DNA of 64,000 nt, taken from NCBI RefSeq assembly GCF_026151205.1, contig NC_087075.1, forward strand, positions 3,446,359 through 3,510,358. The letters run 5' to 3'. Positions within the stretch are counted from its first letter, which is position 1. Each line of letters starts with the position of its first letter. The stretch comes from Bolinopsis microptera (lineage: Eukaryota; Ctenophora; Tentaculata; Lobata; Bolinopsidae). Below the pieces are notes generated by a model, which had not been told where the DNA came from, did no database searches, and saw only the letters and a program-made list of their open reading frames with translations. This document shows positions 41,401 to 56,400 of this stretch, one piece after another. Made by a program: the position numbers and the translations under genes.

Positions 41401-44400
41401 TTTATTCGATTTTGAAAATATTGGATCTCGTTTTTTGACGATTTTTCCAGGTCCAAGATTTTCAAAATGGAATAAAAAGGAGAAAATTAATTTTTAAACT
41501 CAATTTTCAGGGCGCACGATTGAAAATCGCTGGGCAATACAAATACAATTACAGAATTACTCATGAGCGCGGTGCCCTTTGAAATTGACCGGCAATAACT
41601 TCGGCTACGGTAGGAACAATATTTTTCCATGGGATCAAAAGCAGCAAATAAATATTACTCCCCTCTATCAGAAACAACTATAAAATCAATTCCGAGAGAA
41701 AATTCACCTGCCCCCTTAAACTATATAAAACTAAGATGAGATATAAAATAAACATATTTTTACTCATATAAAACTAAGATGGGATATAAAATAAACATAT
41801 TCTCACTCATATAAAACAAATAAACATATAAACATATAAAAGATGAAATATGAAATAAACATATCAACCTATATAAAACTAAGATGGGATATAAAAAGTT
41901 CTCCTTTATAAAATAAACCTCTTATCGTTGAACATAAGTTCTCCGTCCTTAGTCCAGAAGACCAGATCTGCTTTAATAGCCCCAGTAACAGTACACGTGA
42001 GTGTTATATCATCTCCCAGAGCTACAGTTTCAACAGACAAGTCCACTCCTGCGAGGATAAGCAAATGTTACACAAATCTGCAGATTATGAGGCTAATTAA
42101 ATCTGTAGCCGTCTTTAAATGCTGTCAGTTCACTCGGTAAGGCTATAAGTATACCTAATATCTTAATATGTACGTAACATTGCGCACAGTGCCCGATAAC
42201 GCGAACGGTGCGCGGTTGCGCACTCTAGGGCAGTGCACTATACCTTATAACGGTGCACATTCGAACGCAAGCAACTTTCAATATCCAACTTACGGACTGG
42301 AGAGATATTTGCTCTCTCGGACTCGATGATAAAGCCTTGCTCGAAAGTAGCCTTGCAGAAGTAAGTTCCTTCCTGGCTAGTAGTCAGCACGTTGGTAGTC
42401 GCGTAACCGGTATTGTACCTCTCTGTCTTACGGCTGGGGACCTCACCTGCAATAAGTAATCAGAGTTAGTAATCGGAGTCAGTAATCAAAGTTATTAATC
42501 AGAGTTTTTAATCAGAGTTAGTAATCAGACTTAGTAATCAGACTTAGTAATCAGACTTAGCAATCAGACTTAGTAATTAGATTAGTAATCAGACTTAGTA
42601 ATCAGACTTAGTAATCAGACTTAGTTATCAGACTTAGTAATCAGACTTAGTAATCAGACTTAGTAATCAGAGTTAGTAATCAGAGTTAGTAATCAGACTT
42701 AGTAATCAGACTTAGTAATTAGACTTAGTAATCAGAGTTATTAATCAGACTTAGTAATCAGAGTTAGTAATCAGACTTAGTAATCAGACTTAGTAATTAG
42801 ATTAGTAATCAGACTTAGTAATCAGACTTAGTTATCAGACTTAGTAATCAGACTTAGTAATTAGATTAGTAATCAGACTTAGTAATCAGACTTAGTAATC
42901 AGACTTAGTTATCAGACTTAGTAATCAGACTTAGTAATCAGACTTAGTAATCAGAGTTAGTAATCAGAGTTAGTAATCAGACTTAGTAATCAGACTTAGT
43001 AATTATACTTAGTAATCAGAGTTATTAATCAGACTTAGTAATCAGAGTTAGTAATCAGACTTAGTAATCAGACTTAGTAATTAGATTAGTAATCAGACTT
43101 AGTAATCAGACTTAGTTATCAGACTTAGTAATCAGACTTAGTAATCAGAGTTAGTAATCAGACTTAGTAATCAGACTTAGTAATCAGAGTTAGTAATCAG
43201 AGTTAGTAATCAGACTTAGTAATTAGATTAGTAATCAGACTTAGTAATCAGACTTAGTTATCAGACTTAGTAATCAGACTTAGTAATCAGACTTAGTAAT
43301 CAGACTTAGTAATCAGAGTTAGTAATCAGACTTAGTAATCAGACTTAGTAATCAGACTTAGTAATCACATTTTCACCAAACCAAAAATATTATGTCCAAC
43401 TTGAACTGAAATTTCGGTTGTTTCGAACTTTAAATTATTAAATTATTTATTTAATAGGCACGTACTGGAATCAGAAGATCTGATCCAGACCAACTGTTTG
43501 AGCCCATCTCCTAGAACGCTGCAGATCAGGGTTACATCTCCCACTACAGGTAGACCGCTGTCTTTAGGCATTGTCTTGAAACCAATAAGATTTACCAGAG
43601 CTGAAAGAGAGTATACTGACTTTATAGCGACGACTAGAACTATAGTTAATTCATTAAAATCAGTAATAAGTACCGAGAAAAGGTTTTATTGATCTTTTTA
43701 AGGAACGTAAGTTATCAAACCAGGCAGACCTATTTTAGAAAACTAATAATGAAAACTAAACTGACCTTTTTTAGATAAGTATTTTTTGTCCCCTGACGAG
43801 ACAACGCACTGCACGCGTGATCTCAAAGTCAAGGGTGAGGTGACCAAGATAGACTGCGTTGATGTGCTCTCAACTCCAGTGCTGATCTCTTTTTCGTTGA
43901 TAAACCTAAAGTTGGGTATATTAAAAGGGAAAACTACAGGAAAAGGCACTAATCACCTATTCTAGAGTTAATGCGACCGTTAAGAAAAATTATCCACGTA
44001 TAAGACCATCGTTTTACAGTCAAGTTATCTTCTAGTATTTACTATTATTACTAGTATATTACTAGTACAGTACTACTACTAATCTGTCAATAAAAGATAA
44101 CACTCACCATTTGAAGGACGAGTCTGCGTTAGTAGCACAGGTAAGAGTAGCTTGTTGGCCAGATTGTAGTGGCGTGTCCACAGGATGTTGGGTAATTCCC
44201 GTATCTGATAGTAGGATCACGTGATGAAATGAGATTATTTGTAATTAATTAATCATTCGTCAATTACTAGTAAGTACGTGATAATGCAGCATTAAAAGAG
44301 ACCCTGTATAAAACTAACCAGACACAGTGACTTTAGCCGACGAGGAGAGGGTTTGTCCCTGATGAGCAGCCTGGCACTTGTAGACACCCTCGTTCTCCTG

Positions 44401-47400
44401 GCCCACATTCTTCATTATAAGAGAGGTGGAGGTAGAGGAGAACGGGGAGCCGTTCAGAGACCAGGTTATTTCCCCCAAAGTAGGTTTGCAGTGCAGACTG
44501 ACGCTGTTTCCTGAATAGTTCCAACGTCACAGTCACGGGATTGTAAGAAAGGATCATCAGCACAGTTTAAATGTATTTAATAACTTATCTATAATCTAGA
44601 ACTGGGTATTTATTAAGTTAGCCCTGTAATCTCTTCAGATATCAGATTAAGATTAGTTCAGCAACTCATAACATACCTTTAGTTAAGTCCATGTCAGTGA
44701 GAGCCTCTAAGAAGCCTAGAACAGTAAGTGTAGCAGGATCTGAGACGATGGTACCTATACCGAGGTAGGTAGCTCGGCACTGGTAGTCTCCCTGGTCTTT
44801 CGGGGTGATGGTCTCCAGATTCAGGACACCGATGGCCGGGTTGGACGTTGAGGTCAGTCTCTCTCCCACCTGCAACGTTATTGTTAATCTCAAATACACG
44901 ATTTGATATCTTACTACATTTCGATAATGAACGATATTTTGGTGATTATTGGATAATGGTTAGGGTGATTATTGGTTAATGGTTAGGGTGACTATTTCCG
45001 AATTTTAGTTTTCACTCACCGGTTGTCCGTTTCTAGTCCAAGAAATAATAACTATGGAATCGGAAGGAACAGTTGCAGCACAGAAGAATGTGTGATCTGA
45101 ATTCTCAGAATAAACAGTTACAGTTGAGTCAAACGTCAGACCTGAAGATGTTAGATCTTTAGATAGCAAAATGATTTTATGGCATCTAATTTAAAAACAA
45201 TTTTCCGTTAAAAACAGTGAATTTACGCTAAATGTAGCCGTATTAAATATTTTGCAGATGATAAACGTACCCATAACTCTTATATCAATTATGTTGCTTG
45301 GTTCGGGCTGAGCGTCATCACTCCAGACAGCAGAGCAGGAGTAAGAGCCTTCATCAGAGCCCTGTACCATTGTGATACTAGTCTCACATGAGAACTTGCC
45401 TCCTTCCAAACTGTTGGGTATCATACGAGTTATAATCTAACCATACAATATATATATAACATTATACATTATTGATTATGCGATATTAATCATAATTTAT
45501 CTTGAACTCATGTAAGTGATACAGTTCAGCTCCAAAGATGACATCCATCGCGCCTCTCAGCTGGTGACTGGCAGTTGGTAACTAATGAAGGCACTTGAAT
45601 GATTCGGTAACAAAAATCTGTTCTAAGTCTGAATAAATAATCGCTTGTTTGAATAAACAAAACCCTGAACGGATCAGTACTGTTAATCTGCTGTAAGTCT
45701 AAATAAACAATCACCTGAGTGGTTCAGTAGCGTTAATTTGCCTCGAGTCCTTATAGAAAAGACAAAGTTCTGGCTTAGAGGCGGCGGTTATCTTGCAGCT
45801 CAGGTCAAGAACGGAACTTTCCAGAACGTTAAGAGAGGTTGTGCTGATTTGTACTCGTGAGCAAGAAGGTTTATCAGTGCATGTCTTCAACTGAGTAACA
45901 GTAATACTCTGTCCTCCCAACTGGAAGCCCTGGTTACATCTCACTGTGACGGGTTCTCCCAGTTTAACGATCCACCCAGCAGGTGGGTCGCTCACTCCGT
46001 ATCGCACCTCCTCCATCTGACACACTTGTATACAGAGAGAAGGAGCAGTAGCTCCGGTACTGGTAGTACTGGTGCCCTCGGGGCACGAAGAACACGTGCT
46101 AGTTCCCGTCTGGTCTTGGTATGTTCCCGCCGGGCAGCTCACACATTGGTCACCAGATTGGTAGGTTCCTTCTACGCACACCACTGTAAACACAAACGTT
46201 ATTATTTGAATATGTTAAAAGAAATATCACTTTCATGATATAACTGGTATTAATGCTAAACTTATTGCATTGAGATTAACTCATCTCTAAACCGAGATAA
46301 GAGATGCAGACTTACTACAACTGTTGTCCAGAGGAACGGATCCAGCACCACAACGTATCTCGTCAGATCTGGTCACGTAAGTGGCGTTTCCATTTCTCGC
46401 GACTGAAACAAAATTAGTTTTATGTCCATTAATAATAAAGTACACTTATTTAATTTGCTAAAAATAAAAATTCACAAACTTCTATCGGTCAGAAAATCTA
46501 AAAATTATGATTAAAACTTACAAGCGTCGAACGACAATGTTGGGAAATCATCCTCAGCTGCTCTCCTCCTCCTTTTATTAGAAGAACACTTGAGTCTATC
46601 CATGATTGTGGTGGGTGCTTTCAAACACCTATCCTCAATACAACAAGCACAGGCTCCCACGCACGCAGCGGTATCCATCACGGTGTACGGAGCGAAGGTG
46701 GTGGACTGCGCCCACTCAGAGAACTCAGTGAAGAGTTCCAGTCTTCTGTCCGTGCCGGTGTTACCTGTCTGCTGATACCTCACCCTCAGCCAGATGAAGT
46801 TACCCGTGGTATAACAGGCGTCGTAAGCGTTATCGTAGGCAAAGTAGTCGTCGTTCTGGTGGAGAATCAAGCTTAGAGTGATAGCTAATTTAGCTTAAAC
46901 GAGCGAGTGATAACTAATTCAGCTTATTCAGCTTAAACGAGCGAGTGATAGCTTATTCAGTTAATTCAGCTAAAACGTGCGATCTTATTCCCAAATTTTT
47001 TGAGTGTTTGTGTAAATCATATTCCAGTTTTCTGATAAAAGGAGTATTAAACTTACCAAACTACAGTCTCCATCAGAGAGACAAGTAAGAGAAGAAGCAG
47101 CGTTAGCCACGTGGTAAGGGAAGGCTAGTCGAGGTAGTCACCGTAGTAGTCAGTACAGGATGCCACCCAGGGTAGCTCGTAACCCACAGAGAAGGTGAGT
47201 GTGTAGGAGGTCGGCCCAACCACTCCTGCGAGGGGCAAGATCATTATGGTATGTTAGGTATGTTAGGTATGTTAGGTATGTTAGGTATGTTAGGTATGTT
47301 ATGTATGTTAAGTATGTTAGGTATGTTAGGTATATTAGGTATGTTAGGTATGTTAGGTATGTTAGGTATGTTAGGTATGTTAGGTATGTTAGGTATGTTA

Positions 47401-50400
47401 GGTTAGTTATGTATGTTAGGTATGTTAGGTATGTTAGGTATGTAAGGTATGTTAGGTATGTTAGGTATGTTATGTATGTTAGGTATGTTAGGTATGTTAG
47501 GTATGTTAGGTATGTTAGGTATGTTAGGTATGTTAGGTATGATAGGTATGTTAGGTATGTTAGTTATGTTAGGTATGTTAGGTATGATTACTGACTTACT
47601 GAGACATTTGTTCACATTGTTGAAAGGGTTGACCACACTGTTTTGTTCCCATGTTCCGTCTGTACAAGTAAAGGTGCTCTGGGAATTTTGGAGCTGAAAT
47701 ATTTGGAGTTTTATAATATGAAATGAAATGAAATGAGTTACAGTATTTATATCCCGCTTATATGATTAACCAACAACAGAAGGTGGTGGTTAACCATGTC
47801 AGAGCGGCTGACTGTAAGTGACGTGAGCAAATGTGTAAAATGAACAAGAGTATAACTCATATAAGGCTAAGACAAAATTAAACATAAAGAATATAACTAA
47901 TAATAATTTTAACTAAATAATAATATAACTAAATAATTAATTTAATGTTACGATATCATCACTAAATTTGTTGTGAACGTGTTTACTGTAATTAAAGCTC
48001 ACAGGAAAAAGAGCAACAATGAATGCGAATAAAATATTTGGCAAAAAGGCAGTAAATTTGGCACACAAACCTTGTACCCACTATTGCACGAAACTTTACA
48101 CGTGACCATGGTTTCAGTGACTGAGGAGCCGATGACGTTTAAAGATGTAGAGAAGGATGTTGGATCACATACTAATTCTCCATTATCCGGAGCTGCAAGT
48201 CGAGCACATACATCTGAGAGAGAGATGGAGTTAATGTTTAATTTATTATAAATAAATTGCAGCATATTTGGCATATATTTGGAAAATTTAACTAAGATCA
48301 TTAAGGATTATTAAGATATTCAACATGTACTTACTGACTACGTTAGTATTGACTGTAACCAGTGATGACTTTCCGTAGTCTGAATAAACTGCCAGAGCAC
48401 CATAAGCTCCACTATCCGTTACACTCATGCTTGGTTTAGTGTAAACATACTGGTACTGAACATAAAGGTCGGTCAGTAATAATATTATAAATACTAGACA
48501 TAATGAAGAGCTTCATACATAACATTAAAATAACATACATAACATTAAAATAATCTAACGTTTTTCAATAAAAAAACGATAAAGAATACCGTCCCAGAAT
48601 ACGTTTATTCTTCTAATAGAGTACCTACCCCCACCCCCTTCCCCCCAATAGAGTACATACCCCCGCCCCTACCCTAAAAGAGTACCTACCCCGCCCCCTC
48701 CCCCCTTTAGAGTACCTACCCCCGCCCCCTTCCCCCTAATAGAGTACCTACCCCCCTCCCCCTTCCCCCTAATAGAGTACCTACCCCTCCCCCTTCCCCC
48801 AAATAGAGTACCTACCCCCGCCCCCCTAATAGAGTACCTACCCCCGCCCCCTTCCCCCTAATAGAGTACCTACCCCCGCCCCCTTCCCCCTAATAGAGTA
48901 CTTACCCCCGCCCCCTTCCCCCTAATAGAGTACCTACCCCGCCACCTTCCCCCTAATAGAGTACCTACGCCCCCCCCCCCTTAGAGTACCTATCCCCGCC
49001 CCCCCCCCCTTTAGCCCGGCCCCTACCCTAATAGAGTACCTACTTCGCCCGCCCCTTCCCCCAAATAGAGTACCTACCCGCCCCTCCCCCTAATATAGTA
49101 CCCCCGGTCCCCCAATAAAGAACTTCCCCTCCCCCATCCCTAACCTAAGCCCTCACCTCAGTAGAAGAGAGTTGGGTTCCTGCTGTACTTCCTAGAGATA
49201 CTTTATAGCCGTTAAACTTCCAATTAAACTGTGGTTCAGGAGGACTGTCCGCTTTAGCCGTAAAGGTGGCAGTAGCACCAACAGTCAGGGTAGTGGGCCC
49301 AGACACCGCAGTAACACCTGATTGGGGACACGTGATCACAAGGTCGGAGAGGTGGTTATTGTAAGGATAATGAAAGTTTAATAGCACCTAATTTATTAAT
49401 CTATTATTAGATGAGACCAGCCGAATGTAACCATATACCTACTATGTACTAGTACTACCTATAGTAGCCCAGGTTGCTATCCCACCTAACAAGCACTATG
49501 TACTACCTTATCGGACCTTATTTGGACGGACATTACTTGAACGCTGGAGGCCCTAGCGTTCATCTTAATGTCCGTTCAAATAAAGTCCGTTCAATTAATG
49601 TCCGTCCAAGTTAAAGTCCGTTGAATTTTTTTCAAAAATTTTTTCATTTTGAACTTTTTGTCCAGAATATGACAATTTTTTAAGTTCAGTCAATTTCAAT
49701 AGCTATCATTAGACTAAACTATATTGTTGAATTATTAAAAACAAGGTATTATAAAATTTTAACAATCTGAATTGTAAATATCACATTATTGCATGATCAC
49801 TATCTTGAAATTGATCTTCGACTTCTTCTACCTCCACATTTTCTCTTACAACTGGTTGTCTGTCCAACTCGTAGTCGTACCGGGCAATGAACAATCCCAA
49901 CTGCTCTACTAGAGAGATACTTGAATGCCTAAAGTACAGCTTAAGGTTTATCTCTAGCCCCCAACTTGGTATAGGCGACCTTCGGTGGCTTATGTCAGCT
50001 ACGATACCTTCTACCATACTACCCATCTCCATAAAGTAGAAGACAAACCGGGATATCTCACTAGGTATGTGACCGACGGTATCTAATCTAGTCCTATAGG
50101 TACCTTCGTACCTTATCTGCACAGCGCAGATAAGCTTACTGCATAAAAATGGATTTAAAAATCATTTGCTAAAATTAAAAAAACTTCTAGCGTTCATATT
50201 AATGTCCGTTCATAATTATGTCCGTTCAAGTAATGTCCGTCCAAATAAGGTCCGATAAGGTAGTACTACTTATAGTAGCCCAGGTTGCTATCCCACCCAA
50301 CAAGCACTATGTACTAGTACTACCTATAGTAGCCCAGGTTGCTATCCCACCAACAAGCACTATGTACTAGTACTACCTATAGTAGCCCAGGTTGCTATCC

Positions 50401-53400
50401 CACCCAACAAGCACTATGTACTAGTACTACCTATAGTAGCCCAGGTTGCTATCCCACCCAACAAGCACTATGTACTAGTACTACCTATAGTAGCCCAGGT
50501 TGCTATCCCACCCAACAAGCACTATGTACTAGTACTACCTAAGTAGCCAGGTTGCTATCCCACCCAACAAACACTATGTACTATTACTACCTATAGTAGC
50601 CCAGGTTGCTATCCCACCCAACAAGCACTATGTACTAGTACTACCTATAGTAGCCCAGGTTGCTATCCCACCCAACAAGCCACTATGTACTAGTACTACC
50701 TATAGTAGCCCAGTTTGCTATCCCACCCAACAAGCACTATGTACTAGTACTACCTATAATAGCCCAGGTTGCTATCCCACCCAACAAGCACTATGTACTA
50801 GTACTACCTATAGTAGCCCAGGTTGCTATCCCACCCAACAAGCACTATGTACTAGTACTACCTATAGTAGCCCAGGTTGCTATCCCACCCAACAAGCACT
50901 ATGTACTAGTACTACCTATAGTAGCCCAGGTTGCTATCCCACCCAACAAGCACTATGTACTAGTACTACCTATAGTAGCCCAGGTTGCTATCCCACCCAA
51001 CAAGCACTATGTACTAGTACTATCTATAGTAGCCCAGGTTGCTATCCCACCCAACAAGCACTATGTACTAGTACTACCTAAGTAGCCCAGGTTGCTATCC
51101 CACCCAACAAGCACTATGTACTAGTACTACCTATAGTAGCCCAGGTTGCTATCCCACCCAACAAGCACTATGTACTAGTACTACCTATAGTAGCCCAGGT
51201 TGCTATCCCACCCAACAAGCACTATGTACTAGTACTACCTATAGTAGCCCAGGTTGCTATCCTACCCAACAAGCACTATGTACTAGTACTATTATAGTAG
51301 CCCAGGTGCTATCCCACCCAACAAGCACTATGTACTAGTACTACCTATAATAGCCCAGGTTGCTATCCCACCCAACAAGCACTATGTACTAGTACTACCT
51401 ATAGTAGCCCAGGTGCTATCCCACCCAACAAGCACTATGTACTAGTACTACCTATAGTAGCCCAGGTTGCTATCCCACCCAACAAGCACTATGTACTAGT
51501 ACTACCTATAGTAGCCCAGGTTGCTATCCTACTCAACAAGCACTATGTACTAGTACTACCTATAGTAGCCCAGGTTGCTATCCCACCCAACAAGCACTGT
51601 GTACTAGTACTACCTATAGTAGCCCAGGTTGCTATCCTACTCACAAGCACTATGTACTAGTACTACTATAGTAGCCCAGGTTGCTATCCCACCCAACAAG
51701 CACTATGTACTAGTACTACCTATAGTAGCCCAGGTTGCTATCCCACCAACAAGCACTATGTACTAGTACTACCTATAGTAGCCCAGGTTGCTATCCCACC
51801 CAACAAGCACTATGTACTAGTACTACCTATAGTAGCCCAGGTTGCTATCCCACTCAACAAGCACTATGTACTAGTACTACCTATAGTAGCCCAGGTTGCT
51901 ATCCCACCCAACAAGCACTATGTACTAGTACTATCTATAGTAGCCCAGGTTGCTATCCCACCCAACAAACACTATGTACTAGTACTACCTATAGTAGCCC
52001 AGGTTGCTATCCACCCAACAAGCACTATGTACTAGTACTATCCTATAGTAGCCAGGTTGCTATCCACCTCAACAAGCACTATTACTTAGTACTACCTATA
52101 GTAGCCCAGGTTGCTATCCCACCCAACAAGCACTATGTACTATACTACCTATAGTAGCCCAGGTTGCTATCCCACCCAACAAGCACTATGTACTAGTACT
52201 ACCTATAGTAGCCCAGGTTGCTATCCCACCCAACAAGCACTATGTACTAGTACTACCTATAGTAGCCCAGGTTGCTATCCTACTCAACAAGCACTATGTA
52301 CTAGTACTATCTATAGTAGCCCCAGGTTCTATCCCACCCAACAAGGCACTATGTACTAGTACTTAGTCTATAGTAGCCCAGGTTGCCTATTCCCACCCAA
52401 CAAGCCACTATGTTCTAGTACTACCTATAGTAGCCCAGTTAGCTATCCTACTCCAACAAGCACTATGTACTAGTACTACCTATAATAGCCCAGGGTTGCT
52501 ATCCCACCCAACATGCACTATGTACTAGTACTACCTATAGTAGGCCCAGGTTGCTATTCCCACCCCAACAAGACTATGGTAGTACTACTATAGTAGCCCA
52601 GGTTGCTATCTATAAACAAGCCTATGTAGCCAGGTTGCCTACCTACTCAACAAGCCTTGGACTAGTACTACCTTATAGTAAGCCCAGGTTGCTATCCTAC
52701 TCAACAAGCACTATGTACTAGTACTACCTATAGTAGCCCAGGTTGCTATCCCACCCAACAAGCACTATGTACTAGTACTACCTATAGTAGCCCAGGTTGC
52801 TATCCCACTCAACAAGCACTATGTACTAGTACTACCTATAGTAGCCCAGGTTGCTATCCCACCCAACAAGCACTGTGTACTAGTACTACCTATAGTAGCC
52901 CAGGTTGCTATCCCACCCAACAAAGCACTATGTACTAGTACTACCTATAGTAGCCCAGGTTGCTATCCCACCCAACAAGCACTATGTACTAGTACTACCT
53001 ATAGTAGCCCAGGTTGCTATCCTCACAACAAGCACTATGTACTAGTACTACCTATAGTAGCCCAGGTTGCTATCCCACCCAACAAGCACTATGTACTAGT
53101 ACTACCTATAGTAGCCCAGGTTGCTATCCCACCCAACAAGCACTATGTACTAGTACTACCTATAGTAGCCCAGGTTGCTATCCCACCCAACAAGCACTAT
53201 GTACTAGTACTACCTATAGTAGCCCAGGTTGCTATCCCACCCAACAAGCACTATGTACTAGTACTACCTATAGTAGCCCAGGTTGCTATCCACCCAACAA
53301 GCACTATGTACTAGTACTACCTATAGTAGCCCAGGTTGCTATCCCACCCAACAAGCACTATGTACTAGTACTACCTATAGTAGCCCAGGTTGCTATCCCA

Positions 53401-56400
53401 CCCAACAAGCACTATGTACTAGTACTACCTATAGTAGCCCAGGTTGCTATCCCTACTCAACAAGCACTATGTACTAGTACTACCTATAGTAGCCCAGGTT
53501 GCTATCCCACCAACAAGCACTATGTACTAGTACTACCTATAGTAGCCCAGGTTGCTATCCTACTCAACAAGCACTATGTACTAGTACTACCTATAGTAGC
53601 CCAGGTTGCTATCCCACCCAACAAGCACTATGTACTAGTACTACCTATAGTAGCCCAGGTTGCTATCCCACCCAACAAGCACTATGTACTAGTACTACCT
53701 ATAGTAGCCCAGGTTGCTATCCCACCAACAAGCACTATGTACTAGTACTACCTATAGTAGCCCAGGTTGCTATCCCACTCCAACAAGCACTATGTACTAG
53801 TACTACCTATAGTAGCCCAGGTTGCTATCCCACCAACAAGCACTATGTACTAGTACTATCTATAGTAGCCCAGGTTGCTATCCCACCCAACAAACACTAT
53901 GTACTAGTACTACCTATAGTAGCCCAGGTTGCTATCCTACTCAACAAGCACTATGTACTAGTACTATCTATAGTAGCCCAGGTTGCTATCCCACCCAACA
54001 AGCACTATGTACTAGTACTACCTATAGTAGCCCAGGTTGCTATCCCACCCAACAAGCACTATGTACTAGTACTACCTATAGTAGCCCAGGTTGCTATCCC
54101 ACCCAACAAGCACTATGTACTAGTACTACCTATAGTAGCCCAGGTTGCTATCCCACCCAACAAGCACTATGTACTAGTACTACCTATAGTAGCCCAGGTT
54201 GCTATCCTACTCAACAAGCACTATGTACTAGTACTATCTATAGTAGCCCAGGTTGCTATCCCACCCAACAAGCACTATGTACTAGTACTATCTATAGTAG
54301 CCCAGGTTGCTATCCCACCCAACAAGCACTATGTACTAGTACTACCTATAGTAGCCCAGGTTGCTATCCTACTCAACAAGCACTATGTACTAGTACTACC
54401 TATAGTAGCCCAGGTTGCTATCCCACCCAACAAGCACTATGTACTAGTACTACCTATAGTAGCCCAGGTTGCTATCCCACCCAACAAGCACTATGTACTA
54501 GTACTACCTATAGTAGCCCAGGTTGCTATCCTACTCAACAAGCACTATGTACTAGTACTACCTATAGTAGCCCAGGTTGCTATCCTACTCAACAAGCACT
54601 ATGTACTAGTACTACCTATAGTAGCCCAGGTTGCTATCCCACCCAACAAGCACTATGTACTAGTACTACCTATAGTAGCCCAGGTTGCTATCCTACTCAA
54701 CAAGCACTATGTACTAGTACTACCTATAGTAGCCCAGGTTGCTATCCCACCCAACAAGCACTATGTACTAGTACTACCTATAGTAGCCCAGGTTGCTATC
54801 CCACCCAACAAGCACTATGTACTAGTACTACCTATAGTAGCCCAGGTTGCTATCCCACCCAACAAGCACTATGTACTAGTACTACCTATAGTAGCCCAGG
54901 TTGCTATCCACTCAACAAGCACTATGTACTAGTACTACCTATAGTAGCCCAGGTTGCTATCCCACCCAACAAGCACTATGTACTAGTACTACCTATAGTA
55001 GCCCAGGTTGCTATCCTACTCAACAAGCACTATGTACTAGTACTACCTATAGTAGCCCAGGTTGCTATCCCACCCAACAAGCACTATGTACTAGTACTAC
55101 CTATAGTAGCCCAGGTTGCTATCCTACTCAACAAGCACTATGTACTAGTACTACCTATAGTAGCCCAGGTTGCTATCCCACCCAACAAGCACTATGTACT
55201 AGTACTACCTATAGTAGCCCAGGTTGCTATCCCACCCAACAAGCACTATGTACTAGTACTACCTATAGTAGCCCAGGTTGCTATCCCACCCAACAAGCAC
55301 TATGTACTAGTACTACCTATAGTAGCCCAGGTTGCTATCCCACCCAACAAGCACTATGTACTAGTACTACCTATAGTAGCCCAGGTTGCTATCCACCCAA
55401 CAAGCACTATGTACTAGTACTATCTATAGTAGCCCAGGTTGCTATCCTACTCAACAAGCACTATGTACTAGTACTACCTATAGTAGCCCAGGTTGCTATC
55501 CCACCCAACAAGCACTATGTACTAGTACTACCTATAGTAGCCCAGGTTGCTATCCCACCCAACAAGCACTATGTACTAGTACTACCTATAGTAGCCCAGG
55601 TTGCTATCCCACCCAACAAGCACTATGTACTAGTACTACCTATAGTAGCCCAGGTTGCTATCCTACTCAACAAGCACTATGTACTAGTACTACCTATAGT
55701 AGCCCAGGTTGCTAACCCACCCAACAAGCACTATGTACTAGTACTACCTATAGTAGCCCAGGTTGCTAACCCACCCAACAAGCACTATGTACTAGTACTA
55801 CCTATAGTAGCCCAGGTTGCTATCCCACCCAACAAGCACTATGTACTAGTACTACCTATAGTAGCCCAGGTTGCTATCCTACCCAACAAGCACTATGTAC
55901 TAGTACTACCTATAGTAGCCCAGGTTGCTATCCTACCCAACAAGCACTATGTACTAGTACTACCTATAGTAGCCCAGGTTGCTATCCCACCCAACAAGCA
56001 CTATGTACTAGTACTACCTATAGTAGCCCAGGTTGCTATCCCACCCAACAAGCACTATGTACTAGTACTACCTATAGTAGCCCAGGTTGCTATCCCACCC
56101 AACAAGCACTATGTACTAGTACTACCTATAGTAGCCCAGGTTGCTATCCTACTCAACAAGCACTATGTACTAGTACTACCTATAGTAGCCCAGGTTGCTA
56201 TCCCACCCAACAAGCACTATGTACTAGTACTACCTATAGTAGCCCAGGTTGCTATCCCTACCCAACAAGCACTATGTACTAGTACTACCTATAGTAGCCC
56301 AGGTTGCTATCCCACCCAACAAGCACTATGTACTAGTACTACCTATAGTAGCCCAGGTTGCTAACCCACCCAACAAGCACTATGTACTAGTACTACCTAT

